64,000 nucleotides of DNA from Streptomyces bluensis (GTDB lineage Bacteria; Actinomycetota; Actinomycetes; Streptomycetales; Streptomycetaceae). Location: positions 62,001 through 126,000 of the forward strand of contig NZ_BMVM01000007.1 of assembly GCF_014650715.1 (NCBI RefSeq), written 5' to 3'. Shown piece by piece: positions 26,740 to 35,008 of the stretch. The translations under genes were made by a program, and so were the position numbers. A model generated the notes under the pieces. That model made no database searches, was not told the DNA's origin, and saw nothing but the letters and a program-made list of their open reading frames with translations. The first letter of the stretch is position 1. Every line of letters begins with the position of its first letter.

Positions 26740-27187
26740 CCACCCCGGACCGCCGCCGAGGCCGCCCGGCACTCGGGCGACCAGCGGGCACTGGCAGCAG
26801 CGCCGGCCGAGCTCGGCGTCGTACGACGCTTCATGGCCGCCTATCCCGAGGCGACCGAGGCCCTGAACGAAGCGGTGACGCAGTACGACGCCGTGGACGA
26901 CCCACGCGGCAAAGCCGACGCCCTGCCCCAGGCGGGCATCGTCTGGTACCTGACCGCGGACAACGAAGCTTCCGCCCAGGCCCAGACCGAGGCCCTCGCC
27001 CTCTACCGCCAGGTTGGCGACCGGTTTGGGCAGGTCAACTCGCTGCGAGATCTCGGCATCGTGCACTGCCTCTTGGGCGAGTACAAGCTCGCCAAGCGGC
27101 GCCACCGTGAGGCGTTCGCCCTCTGTCAGGACCTGGATGATCGACTGCACCAGGCATACGCACTCTTCCATCACGGCGGTGAACTGG
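26740..27187 (+). pseudogene. TPR regulator remnant
   Basis: The frame encodes tetratricopeptide repeats (YPEATEALNEAVTQYDAVDD, GKADALPQAGIVWYLTADNE, FGQVNSLRDLGIVHCLLGEY, LAKRRHREAFALCQDLDD), typical of the C-terminal part of large AfsR/SARP-type NB-ARC-TPR regulators. The DNA-binding and NTPase parts are missing, and the frame is cut at about 27187 by an oppositely oriented transposase piece. Confidence 0.6.
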
Positions 27188-27330
27188 GTGCAGTCGTTGG
27201 TGTTGCCCCCCGTGAGCGTGAAGGCGAGCGGGCGGCCGACACTGACGCAGGCCAGGTGGATTTTGCTGGTCAGGCCGCCTCGCGGAGCGTACGAGGCCGG
27301 GACTGCGGGCCCCCGGGCTGGGTCACCCCC
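27187..27330 (-). pseudogene. IS5-type transposase internal fragment
   Basis: On the minus strand the frame reads SYAPRGGLTSKIHLACVSVG and RPLAFTLTGGNTNDCTQF, the conserved segment around the first catalytic region of IS5-like transposases (usually GGLTSKIHLACDGRGRPLAF, from memory). Nothing on either side continues it. Confidence 0.6.
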
Positions 27331-27332
27331 GG

Positions 27333-27740
27333 ACCGTCTACCTCCGGGAGGACGTGGTGTGCCGGGCCTGGACCGGTGGATCACGAAAGCCTTCGCCCCC
27401 AACCGGCTCACCTCCGTCCTCACCGCCCTCCCCCACGCCAGCGCGGCAGCGAACGCGGCCAAGACCCTCACGGGACACGCCACCCGCCACCACGCGAAAG
27501 AAGGAGACCCCACTCAACGCCGACCAGATCCGGCAGATCACTGAGAGACTCGGCGACATCGCACAAGGCGTGCACGCCGTCGACGCAGAGGAGAAGGGCC
27601 CGCTCTACGAGGCTCTCGGGATCACGATCAGCTACAAACATGCAGGTAGGGCCCCAACCGTCAGGTCGAGGCCCTCATCCGCGTATCGCTATAGCGAGTG
27701 CGAGTGTCCGAGGGGGGACTTGAACCCCCACGCCCGATAA
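27333..27740 (+). pseudogene. Large serine recombinase remnant (right copy)
   Basis: One frame reads LDRWITKAFAPNRLTSVLTA, and after a shift near 27505 another reads NADQIRQITERLGDIAQGVH, AVDAEEKGPLYEALGITISY, PTVRSRPSSAYRYSE and CPRGDLNPHAR before its stop, running into the tRNA-Leu end. This is the C-terminal third of a large serine recombinase with an internal deletion. The tail (EALGITISY, VRSRPSSAY) matches the remnant at 6629-6862. It is an inactive integrase at the tRNA attachment site. Confidence 0.65.
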
Positions 27741-27789
27741 AGGGCACTAGCACCTCAAGCTAGCGCGTCTGCCATTCCGCCACCCGGAC
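27705..27789 (-). tRNA. tRNA-Leu (anticodon GAG)
   Basis: On the minus strand GTCCGGG pairs with CTCGGAC to form the 7-bp acceptor stem. The anticodon arm is CTAGC-TTGAGGT-GCTAG (anticodon GAG, Leu CUC/CUU). A long variable arm typical of class II tRNAs is followed by the T-arm with GGTTCAAGTCC. CCA is not encoded. Length is 85 bases including the discriminator A. Its 3' end faces the island and carries the 13-base repeat found at 6835, so it is the likely integration site. Confidence 0.93.
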
Positions 27790-27983
27790 CAGGTGTCTGC
27801 CGCCTTGCCGGGGCTCTACCCCGGGGCGGCGACACGGACAACAATACCAAGGTTTCGGAGTGGCTCTCACCTGCATATAGGGCCCGAGGTGACGGTTGGC
27901 GGCGGCCGGACGTGCGGCTGTCAACCTCGGCGCACGTCCGGTTGCTCTTCGCCTGCCGTCACGGACTCACTGCCGTGTCCTCG

Positions 27984-29537
27984 TCAGGGCATGAGGTGAT
28001 ATTCCGGGAAGTTCCCGGGCAGCCGCTCCCCCGCCGGCCCCTGAGTCACCGCGCGTACGAGCAGCTGCCCGCCCACGAACGCGCCGCGCCAGGACGCGCC
28101 GAAGCCACCGAACAACTCATCACGGTCACCACGGGAACGGGGCTTGCCCTGGCCGACCTTGAAGGCGCGGATCTGTGGGGCAAGGCGGTCGAACGTCGCC
28201 TGGTCGTCCGTGGACAGCGTGGCGACCAGAGCGCCGTTCGACGCGTTCATGGCAGCTAGCAGCTCGGCCTCCGTGTCGACCAGGACGATCGTGTCGACCG
28301 GGCCGAAGGGTTCCGCGTGGTGCAGTGGCGAGGACGGCGGCGGATTGAGGAGCGTGACCGGCTGGATGTACGCCGCCGTGTCCTGGCCGGGCAGGAAGTG
28401 GGCCTCGCTCAGGCTGCCGCGGTGCAGTGGGATCGCGCCGCGGTCCACGGCCTCCGTGACCTGGTCGGTCAGCTCCTTTGCCTTGGCCGCGTTGATGACG
28501 GGCCCGAAGTCCAGCGCCGGGTACGGGTCCTCGGGGTGCTCCACCGCCAGCGGATGGCCGACTCTCAGCGTCCGGACCGCGGGGAGGTAGGCCGCCAGGA
28601 ACTCGTCGAACAGCGTGCGTTGGACGACGAAGCGCGGGTATGCGGTGCAGCGTTGTTTGCCGTAGTCGAAGAGTTTGGGGATGACGGCCGAGAGCGCTTC
28701 CCAGTCCGTGTAGTTCCAGATGCCCCAGGTGTTCAGTCCCTCCTGTTCGAGTACATGGCGTTTGCCGAGGTCGGCGACGGCCGTGGCCACCGCGGCGCCC
28801 GTGTCGCGGCCCCCGACGAAGGAGACGCAGCCGATCTCCGGTGCCCGCACCAGCGCCTCGGACAGCTCGCCTCCGCTGCCGCTGACGAGGGTGACGGGGA
28901 TCCCTTCGCGTGCGGCGAGGGCGCTGGCCAGGGTGAGGCAGGCGACACCGCCGTCGGTCGGGGTCTTGGCGATGACCGCGTTGCCTGCCAGTGCCTGTAC
29001 CAGCATTGCGTGAACGAGCACGCTCATCGGATAGTTCCAGCTCGCGATGTTGGACACCGGGGCGTCCAGCGGCGCGCGGCCCTCCACCATGGGCTCGATG
29101 CCGTCGACGTACCAGCGCACGCCGTCAATGGCCCGGTCCACGTCGGCCTGCGCGAGGCGCCAGGGTTTGCCGATCTCCCACACGAGGAGCAGGGCGAGCA
29201 GTTCGCGGTGCTGGGTGAGGGCGTCGAGGGTGGCGGCGACGCGGGCGCGGCGTTCGTCGAGGGGGACGTGACGCCAGGCGCGGTGCTGGTCGAGTGAGGC
29301 GCGCACCGCCTGGTGGGCGGTGGCGGCGTCGATGCGGGGCGGGCCTGCGATGGGGCTGCCGTCGACGGGGCTGGTGGCCGGGAGCGTCCGGCCGTCCGGC
29401 TGCCAGGCAGCGCCCCAGAGGTTGAGGACGCGGTCGTCACGGAAGGCCTCGGGGGCGACGGCGAGGCAGCGCTGCCAGGCGTCCGGCCAGGAGGTTCCGG
29501 CTTTCAGGGTGAAGGTGGGGTTGAGGGTGGTTGCCAT
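27984..29537 (-). CDS. Aldehyde dehydrogenase family protein
   Basis: A 517-residue NAD(P)-dependent aldehyde dehydrogenase. Visible are the Asn in IASWNYP (N169), Lys in VIAKTPTD (K191), Glu in VLEQEGLN (E264) and the catalytic Cys in GKQRCTAY (C297). The usual LELGGK signature is altered to LEQEGLN, placing it in a divergent subfamily. ATG 29537 with GGAGC upstream is preferred over an earlier start. It lies downstream of the succinyl-CoA-ligase-like genes on the same strand, separated by about 270 bases with tandem repeats. With Oxc/Frc nearby it might oxidise glyoxylate or a similar aldehyde (inference). Confidence 0.78.
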   Translation of the reverse strand: MATTLNPTFTLKAGTSWPDAWQRCLAVAPEAFRDDRVLNLWGAAWQPDGRTLPATSPVDGSPIAGPPRIDAATAHQAVRASLDQHRAWRHVPLDERRARVAATLDALTQHRELLALLLVWEIGKPWRLAQADVDRAIDGVRWYVDGIEPMVEGRAPLDAPVSNIASWNYPMSVLVHAMLVQALAGNAVIAKTPTDGGVACLTLASALAAREGIPVTLVSGSGGELSEALVRAPEIGCVSFVGGRDTGAAVATAVADLGKRHVLEQEGLNTWGIWNYTDWEALSAVIPKLFDYGKQRCTAYPRFVVQRTLFDEFLAAYLPAVRTLRVGHPLAVEHPEDPYPALDFGPVINAAKAKELTDQVTEAVDRGAIPLHRGSLSEAHFLPGQDTAAYIQPVTLLNPPPSSPLHHAEPFGPVDTIVLVDTEAELLAAMNASNGALVATLSTDDQATFDRLAPQIRAFKVGQGKPRSRGDRDELFGGFGASWRGAFVGGQLLVRAVTQGPAGERLPGNFPEYHLMP

Positions 29538-29748
29538 TCGGTTGCTCCGCTCTCGGTGCACAGTCGAGAAGGAATGGCCGTGGGCCCTTCCTTGGAGGGG
29601 CGGTGGCGGGAGACGGGCGGGCTGAGTCGGGTTCGCACGACGTACGGTCGTACGGTCGTACGGAAGAAGGCGGCGAGATGCTGCGTGGCGCCTGGTGGTC
29701 ACCGCGCTTCAGTCGTGAGGGACGCTACGGTCGGTTCAGCTGGCCCGG

Positions 29749-29824
29749 ATCAGTGGGATCGTTTCAGTGGGATCGGTTCAGTTGGGGTCGGTTCCGTTGG
29801 GGTCGATTCAGTTGGGGTCGGTTC
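29749..29824. repeat. 15-bp tandem repeats at sucD-like 3' end
   Basis: About five tandem copies of a 15-base unit (consensus TTCAGTTGGGGTCGG, some degenerate) run through the stop codon of the succinyl-CoA ligase alpha gene (29808). The period is a multiple of three, so copy-number change could alter the protein's C-terminus without frameshift. Confidence 0.7.
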
Positions 29825-30710
29825 CCGCACGCTCGGCGTCCAGCCGGGCCAGCACCAGCTGCGCCGTCTCGGTCGGTGTGCCGCCCACCTGTACCCCGGC
29901 CGCCTCCAGGGCCTCCTTCTTCGCCTGGGCCGTGCCCGACGAGCCGGAGACGATCGCGCCCGCGTGCCCCATCGTCCTGCCCTCGGGCGCCGTGAAGCCG
30001 GCGATGTAGCCGACGACGGGCTTGGTGACATGGTCGCGGATGTACGCGGCGGCCCGTTCCTCGGCGTCGCCGCCGATCTCCCCGATCATCACGATGAGTT
30101 CGGTGTCCGGGTCGGCCTCGAAGGCGGCCAGGCAATCGATGTGGGTGGTGCCGACGACCGGGTCACCGCCGATACCGACGCAGCTGGAGAAGCCGATGTC
30201 GCGGAGTTCGTACATCAGTTGGTAGGTGAGCGTGCCCGACTTCGACACCAGGCCGATACGGCCGGGCTTGGTGATGTCGGCGGGGATGATGCCGGCGTTG
30301 GACTGGCCGGGCGTGATCAGCCCGGGACAGTTGGGGCCGATGATGCGCGTGCCCTTCGACTGTGCGTAGGCAGTGAAGGCGACCGAGTCGTGGACCGGGA
30401 TGCCCTCGGTGATGACGACGGCGAGGCCGATGCCGGCGTCGGCGGCCTCGATCACGGCGGTCTTGGCGAACGCGGGCGGCACGAAGACGACGGTCACGTC
30501 CGCGCCGGTTTCCTCGATGCCCTCGTACACGGAGCCGAAGACGGGGACGGCGCGGTCGTCGAAGTCGACGGTGCGGCCCGCCTTACGGGGGTTGACGCCG
30601 CCGACGACGTCCGTGCCGGCCGCGAGCATGCGGCGGGTGTGCTTCATGCCTTCGCCCCCGGTCATGCCCTGGACGAGGACCTTGCTCTCCTTGGTGAGAT
30701 AGATGGCCAT
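29808..30710 (-). CDS. sucD: Succinyl-CoA ligase alpha subunit-like
   Basis: A 300-residue CoA-ligase alpha subunit. The N-terminal CoA-binding domain begins MAIYLTKESKVLVQGMTGGE, and the phosphohistidine loop is RTMGHAGAIVSGSSG. Enzymes of this type interconvert succinyl-CoA (or a related acyl-CoA) with ADP/ATP and phosphate. It pairs with the beta subunit 11 bases upstream and lies beside oxc/frc-like genes rather than with TCA genes, so it is probably a second, specialised copy acting on another dicarboxylate (malate, oxalate or similar; inference). The stop codon lies inside 15-bp repeats. Confidence 0.85.
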   Translation of the reverse strand: MAIYLTKESKVLVQGMTGGEGMKHTRRMLAAGTDVVGGVNPRKAGRTVDFDDRAVPVFGSVYEGIEETGADVTVVFVPPAFAKTAVIEAADAGIGLAVVITEGIPVHDSVAFTAYAQSKGTRIIGPNCPGLITPGQSNAGIIPADITKPGRIGLVSKSGTLTYQLMYELRDIGFSSCVGIGGDPVVGTTHIDCLAAFEADPDTELIVMIGEIGGDAEERAAAYIRDHVTKPVVGYIAGFTAPEGRTMGHAGAIVSGSSGTAQAKKEALEAAGVQVGGTPTETAQLVLARLDAERAGTDPN

Positions 30711-30721
30711 GTCCGGTCTCC

Positions 30722-31852
30722 TTAGGCTGCGTTGGCGAGGTCGGCGGCCCGGCGCGCGGCGCCGTCCATGGTGGTGGCCTGCTGGACCAGCGGGTGGGCG
30801 TGCCCGTCGAGGATGGCGCGGCCGCGGGCGGCGTTGTTGCCGTCGAGGCGCACGACCAGCGGTTTGGTCAGCTGGACGGTCTCCAGGGCCTGCACGATGC
30901 CGTCGGCGACCGCGTCGCAGGCGGTGATGCCGCCGAAGACGTTGACGAACACCGATTTCACAGCCGGGTCGGAGAGGATGACGGAGAGGCCGTCGGCCAT
31001 GATCTGGGCACTCGCTCCGCCGCCGATGTCAAGGAAGTTGGCGGGTCGGGCACCGCAGCCGGCGACCACGTCGAGGGTCGACATGACAAGGCCCGCGCCG
31101 TTGCCGATGATGCCGACCTCGCCGTCCAGCTTCACATAGTTGAGGCCCTTCGCCGCGGCCGCGGCCTCCAGGGGATCGTCGTGCGCGGCGCTGTCCTCGC
31201 CCCAACGGGCCTGCCGGAAATGTGCGTTGTCGTCGAGGGTGACCTTGCCGTCGAGGGCGAGGATCTGCCCCTGCGCCGTACGGACGAGGGGGTTCACCTC
31301 GACGAGTACGGCGTCCTCGCGGATGAGGACCTCCCAGAGCCGCACAAGGACATCGACGGCCTGCGGTGGCAGACCGGCGGCCCGGGCGATGTGCGCGGCC
31401 TTCGCCGCTGTCACGCCCTCGGCCGGGTCGACGGGTATGCGCGCCACCGCCTCCGGCCTGGTCGCGGCCACCTCCTCGATCTCCATGCCGCCCTCGGCCG
31501 AGGCGATGGCCAGGAAGCGGCCGGCCGCGCGGTCGAGAACGTAGCTGACGTAGAACTCGCGCTCGATGTCGACAGGCTGGGCCAGCATCACCTTGCCGAC
31601 CGTGTGGCCCTTGATGTCCATACCGAGGATCTGCCGGGCCGTCAGTTCGGCGGCGGCGGGGTCGGCTGCGAGCTTCACTCCGCCCGCCTTGCCGCGGCCT
31701 CCGGTTTTCACCTGGGCCTTGACCACGACGCGTCCGCCGAGCCTGCGAGCGATCTCCCGTGCCTCCTTGGGCGAGTCGGTGACCTCCGCCCGCGGCACCA
31801 AGATGCCGTATTCCTCGAAGAGTTCCCTTGCCTGGTGTTCGAACAGGTCCAT
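30722..31852 (-). CDS. sucC: Succinyl-CoA ligase beta subunit-like
   Basis: A 376-residue ATP-grasp plus ligase-domain protein starting MDLFEHQARELFEEYGILVP, with KAQVKTGGRGKAGGVKLA (nucleotide binding), FLDIGGGAS and a C-terminal VRLDGNNAARGRAILDG. ATG 31852 is preferred over an upstream start because CAGGAGCC precedes it. It forms a two-gene operon with the alpha subunit and is divergent from the Oxc-like gene across the operator at 31957-31980. As with its partner, a substrate other than succinate is suspected from context. Confidence 0.85.
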   Translation of the reverse strand: MDLFEHQARELFEEYGILVPRAEVTDSPKEAREIARRLGGRVVVKAQVKTGGRGKAGGVKLAADPAAAELTARQILGMDIKGHTVGKVMLAQPVDIEREFYVSYVLDRAAGRFLAIASAEGGMEIEEVAATRPEAVARIPVDPAEGVTAAKAAHIARAAGLPPQAVDVLVRLWEVLIREDAVLVEVNPLVRTAQGQILALDGKVTLDDNAHFRQARWGEDSAAHDDPLEAAAAAKGLNYVKLDGEVGIIGNGAGLVMSTLDVVAGCGARPANFLDIGGGASAQIMADGLSVILSDPAVKSVFVNVFGGITACDAVADGIVQALETVQLTKPLVVRLDGNNAARGRAILDGHAHPLVQQATTMDGAARRAADLANAA

Positions 31853-31956
31853 TCCGGCTCCTGACCACTGAGTCATCGGGAGGGCCAACCACCGGGCCCT
31901 CGAAAAATGCCGCACGCCCCCTGGACACCACCCACCGGATGCGGGATAACAAGTTT

Positions 31957-31980
31957 CATACAGTATTCGTCGACTGTATG
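31957..31980. promoter_or_regulatory. Divergent promoters with CATACAGT operator
   Basis: CATACAGT (31957-31964) and ACTGTATG (31973-31980) are a perfect inverted repeat around 8 bases. On the minus strand TTGCAT-N17-TATGAA, and on the plus strand TTCATA-N16-TATGCA, overlap it, giving back-to-back promoters for the sucCD-like and oxc-frc arms. A dimeric regulator (GntR type is plausible) bound here would control both arms together. Confidence 0.65.
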
Positions 31981-32075
31981 CAATCTACCGCGACAGGATC
32001 CACGAGCACCGTGTGAATGGCGTGTGAGCTGCGCAAACACGCGCCCGATCCCCTACGAAGGGACAGGACTTCGCT

Positions 32076-33761
32076 ATGCCCGACGACAACAGCCAGAACC
32101 TCATCTCCGGTGGGCACCTGGTCGCCAAGGCACTCAAAGCGGAGGGTGTGGAGGTCATCTACACCTTGTGCGGCGGCCACATCATCGACATCTACGACGG
32201 CTGCGTCGACGAAGGCATCGAGGTCGTCGACGTACGCCACGAGCAGGTCGCCGCCCACGCCGCCGACGGCTACGCACGCATCACCGGCAAGCCCGGCTGC
32301 GCCGTCGTCACCGCGGGCCCCGGGACGACCGACGCCGTGACCGGTGTCGCCAACGCCTTCCGCGCGGAGTCGCCGATGCTGCTGATCGGCGGCCAGGGAG
32401 CTCTCACCCAGCACAAGATGGGGTCCCTGCAGGACCTGCCGCACGTCGACATGATGACCCCGATCACCAAGTTCGCGGCGACCGTGCCGGACACGGCGCG
32501 CGCGGCGGACATGGTGTCCATGGCCTTCCGCGAGTGCTACCACGGCGCGCCCGGCCCCTCCTTCCTGGAGATCCCGCGCGACGTACTGGACGCCAAGGTG
32601 CCGGCGGAGAAGGCGCGCGTGCCGAAGGCCGGCGCCTACCGCGCCTCCACTCGCTCGGCCGGCGACCCCGAGGCCATCGAGAAACTCGCCGACCTGCTCG
32701 TGCACGCCGAGAAGCCCGCCATCCTGCTGGGCAGCCAGGTGTGGACGACCCGCGGCACCGAGGCGGCCATCGACCTCGTACGGACCCTCAACATCCCCGC
32801 GTACATGAACGGCGCCGGCCGCGGCACCCTCCCGCCCGGGGACCCGCACCACTTCCAGCTCTCCCGCCGATACGCCTTCTCCAACGCCGACGTCATCGTC
32901 ATCGTCGGCACGCCCTTCGACTTCCGCATGGGCTACGGCAAGCGGCTCTCGCAGGACGCGACCGTCGTACAGATCGACCTCGACTACCGGACCGTCGGCA
33001 AGAACCGCGACATCGACCTCGGGATCGTGGGCGACGCCGGGCTGGTCCTGAAGTCGGTGACCGAGGCCGTCTCCGGGCGTATCAACGGAGGCGCGTCGAA
33101 GCGCAAGGAGTGGCTCGACGAACTGCGCGCCGCCGAGCAGACGGCCATCGAGAAGCGGCTGCCCAGCCTCAAGTCGGAGGCCTCACCCATCCACCCGTAC
33201 CGGCTGGTCAGCGAGATCAACGACTTCCTCACCGAGGACTCCATCTACATCGGCGACGGCGGCGACATCGTCACCTTCTCCGGTCAGGTCGTGCAGCCCA
33301 AGTCGCCCGGCCACTGGATGGACCCCGGCCCGCTCGGCACGCTCGGCGTCGGCGTGCCCTTCGTCCTCGCGGCCAAGCAGGCACGGCCCGACAAGGAAGT
33401 GGTCGCCCTCTTCGGTGACGGCGCCTTCTCCCTCACCGGCTGGGACTTCGAGACCCTCGTCCGCTACAACCTCCCCTTCGTCGGCATCGTCGGCAACAAC
33501 TCCTCCATGAACCAGATCCGCTACGGCCAGAAAGCCAAGTACGGCGAGGAGCGCGAGCGGGTGGGCAACACCCTCGGTGACGTCCAGTACGACAAGTTCG
33601 CGCAGATGCTGGGCGGTTATGGCGAGGAGGTCCGCGACCCCGCCGACATCGGCCCCGCGCTCCGCCGTGCCCGCGAGTCCGGCAAGCCGTCCCTGATCAA
33701 CGTCTGGGTCGACCCGGACGCGTACGCCCCCGGAACCATGAACCAGACGATGTACAAGTGA
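32076..33761 (+). CDS. oxc: ThDP-dependent oxalyl-CoA decarboxylase-like enzyme
   Basis: A 561-residue ThDP enzyme of the acetolactate synthase/Oxc/2-hydroxyacyl-CoA lyase group. The activating Glu is E56 in DVRHEQVAAHAADGYAR. The diphosphate/metal motif is GDGAFSLTGWDFETL then IVGNNSSMN. On sequence alone it resembles IlvB-type enzymes, but the gene directly downstream is a formyl-CoA transferase (Frc), so oxalyl-CoA decarboxylation to formyl-CoA is the best context-based call. The start is ATG 32076. Translation appears coupled to frc, whose start is 11 bases past this stop. Confidence 0.75.
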   Translation: MPDDNSQNLISGGHLVAKALKAEGVEVIYTLCGGHIIDIYDGCVDEGIEVVDVRHEQVAAHAADGYARITGKPGCAVVTAGPGTTDAVTGVANAFRAESPMLLIGGQGALTQHKMGSLQDLPHVDMMTPITKFAATVPDTARAADMVSMAFRECYHGAPGPSFLEIPRDVLDAKVPAEKARVPKAGAYRASTRSAGDPEAIEKLADLLVHAEKPAILLGSQVWTTRGTEAAIDLVRTLNIPAYMNGAGRGTLPPGDPHHFQLSRRYAFSNADVIVIVGTPFDFRMGYGKRLSQDATVVQIDLDYRTVGKNRDIDLGIVGDAGLVLKSVTEAVSGRINGGASKRKEWLDELRAAEQTAIEKRLPSLKSEASPIHPYRLVSEINDFLTEDSIYIGDGGDIVTFSGQVVQPKSPGHWMDPGPLGTLGVGVPFVLAAKQARPDKEVVALFGDGAFSLTGWDFETLVRYNLPFVGIVGNNSSMNQIRYGQKAKYGEERERVGNTLGDVQYDKFAQMLGGYGEEVRDPADIGPALRRARESGKPSLINVWVDPDAYAPGTMNQTMYK

Positions 33762-33771
33762 GGTGCCCCCG

Positions 33772-35007
33772 ATGACAGCGACCAAGGCCCTCGAAGGCAT
33801 CCGCGTCCTGGACATGACGCACGTCCAGTCCGGGCCCTCCGCGACCCAGCTGCTCGCCTGGCTCGGCGCGGACGTCGTGAAGCTGGAAGCGCCGACCGGG
33901 GACATCACGCGCAAGCAGCTGCGCGACCTCCCGGACGTCGACTCCCTCTACTTCACGATGCTCAACTGCAACAAGCGGAGCATCACCCTCAACACCAAGA
34001 CCGAGCGCGGCAAGGAACTGCTCACCGAGCTGATCCGGCGTTCCGACGTCATGGTCGAGAACTTCGGACCGGGCGCGGTCGACCGCATGGGGTTCACCTG
34101 GGACCGCATCCAGGAGATCAATCCGCGTATCGTCTATGCCTCCATCAAGGGGTTCGGCGAGGGCCCGTACACCAACTTCAAGGCGTACGAGGTCGTCGCG
34201 CAGGCCATGGGCGGGTCGATGTCGACCACCGGGTTCGAGGACGGACCGCCGCTGGCGACGGGGGCCCAGATCGGGGACTCGGGCACGGGCATCCACGCCG
34301 TGGCGGGGATTCTCGCGGCGCTGTACCAGCGGGAGAACACCGGGCGCGGTCAGCGGGTCAATGTGGCCATGCAGCACGCCGTGCTCAACCTCTGCCGGGT
34401 GAAGCTGCGCGATCAGCAGCGCCTGGCCCATGGCCCGCTCGCTGAATACCCCAACGAGGACTTCGGCACGGAAGTTCCCCGCTCGGGAAACGCGTCCGGG
34501 GGCGGTCAGCCCGGCTGGGCGGTCAAGTGCGCGCCGGGTGGCCCGAACGACTACGTGTACGTCATCGTGCAGCCCGTCGGCTGGAAGCCGGTCAGCGAGC
34601 TCATCGGCCGGCCCGAGCTGGCCGACGACCCCGAGTGGTCGACGCCCGAGGCCCGGCTGCCGAAGCTGAGCAAGATGTTCCAGCTGATCGAGGAGTGGTC
34701 GTCCACGCTCCCCAAGTGGGAGGTGCTGGAGAAGCTCAACGCCCACAACATCCCGTGCGGGCCGATCCTGTCCACCAAGGAGATCATCGAGGACGCGTCG
34801 CTGGCCGCCAACGAGATGGTCGTCAAGGTCCCGCACCCCGAGCGGGGCGAGTTCGTGACCGTGGGCAGTCCGCTGAAGCTCTCCGACTCCCCCGTGGACG
34901 TGACCAGTTCGCCGCTGCTCGGCGAGCACAACGAAGAGGTCTTCATCGGCGAGCTCGGCCTCGGCGACGAGGAGCTGCGCCTGCTCAAGTCGAACGGAGT
35001 GATCTGA
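33772..35007 (+). CDS. frc: Formyl-CoA:oxalate CoA-transferase
   Basis: A 411-residue class III CoA-transferase. It closely follows the Oxalobacter Frc pattern as I remember it: LDMTHVQSGPSATQLL, VDSLYFTMLNCNKRSI, VENFGPGAVDRMGFTW, and the nucleophile Asp169 in QIGDSGTGIH (same residue number). Also present are AVLNLCRVKLRDQQRL and GNASGGGQPGW. It moves CoA from formyl-CoA to oxalate, making oxalyl-CoA for the upstream decarboxylase. ATG 33772 is chosen over GTG 33763 because TGAGGTG gives proper spacing. It is followed with almost no gap by an acyl-CoA synthetase. Confidence 0.9.
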   Translation: MTATKALEGIRVLDMTHVQSGPSATQLLAWLGADVVKLEAPTGDITRKQLRDLPDVDSLYFTMLNCNKRSITLNTKTERGKELLTELIRRSDVMVENFGPGAVDRMGFTWDRIQEINPRIVYASIKGFGEGPYTNFKAYEVVAQAMGGSMSTTGFEDGPPLATGAQIGDSGTGIHAVAGILAALYQRENTGRGQRVNVAMQHAVLNLCRVKLRDQQRLAHGPLAEYPNEDFGTEVPRSGNASGGGQPGWAVKCAPGGPNDYVYVIVQPVGWKPVSELIGRPELADDPEWSTPEARLPKLSKMFQLIEEWSSTLPKWEVLEKLNAHNIPCGPILSTKEIIEDASLAANEMVVKVPHPERGEFVTVGSPLKLSDSPVDVTSSPLLGEHNEEVFIGELGLGDEELRLLKSNGVI

Positions 35008-35008
35008 A

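Noticed and set aside
29640..29665. Repeated GTACGGTC units as a regulatory array
   Set aside because: Only three short copies downstream of the sucD-like gene; too little to support a function.
32076..33761. Acetolactate synthase for branched-chain amino acids (ilvB)
   Set aside because: No ilvN or ilvC follows; frc, an acyl-CoA synthetase and OFA transporters do.
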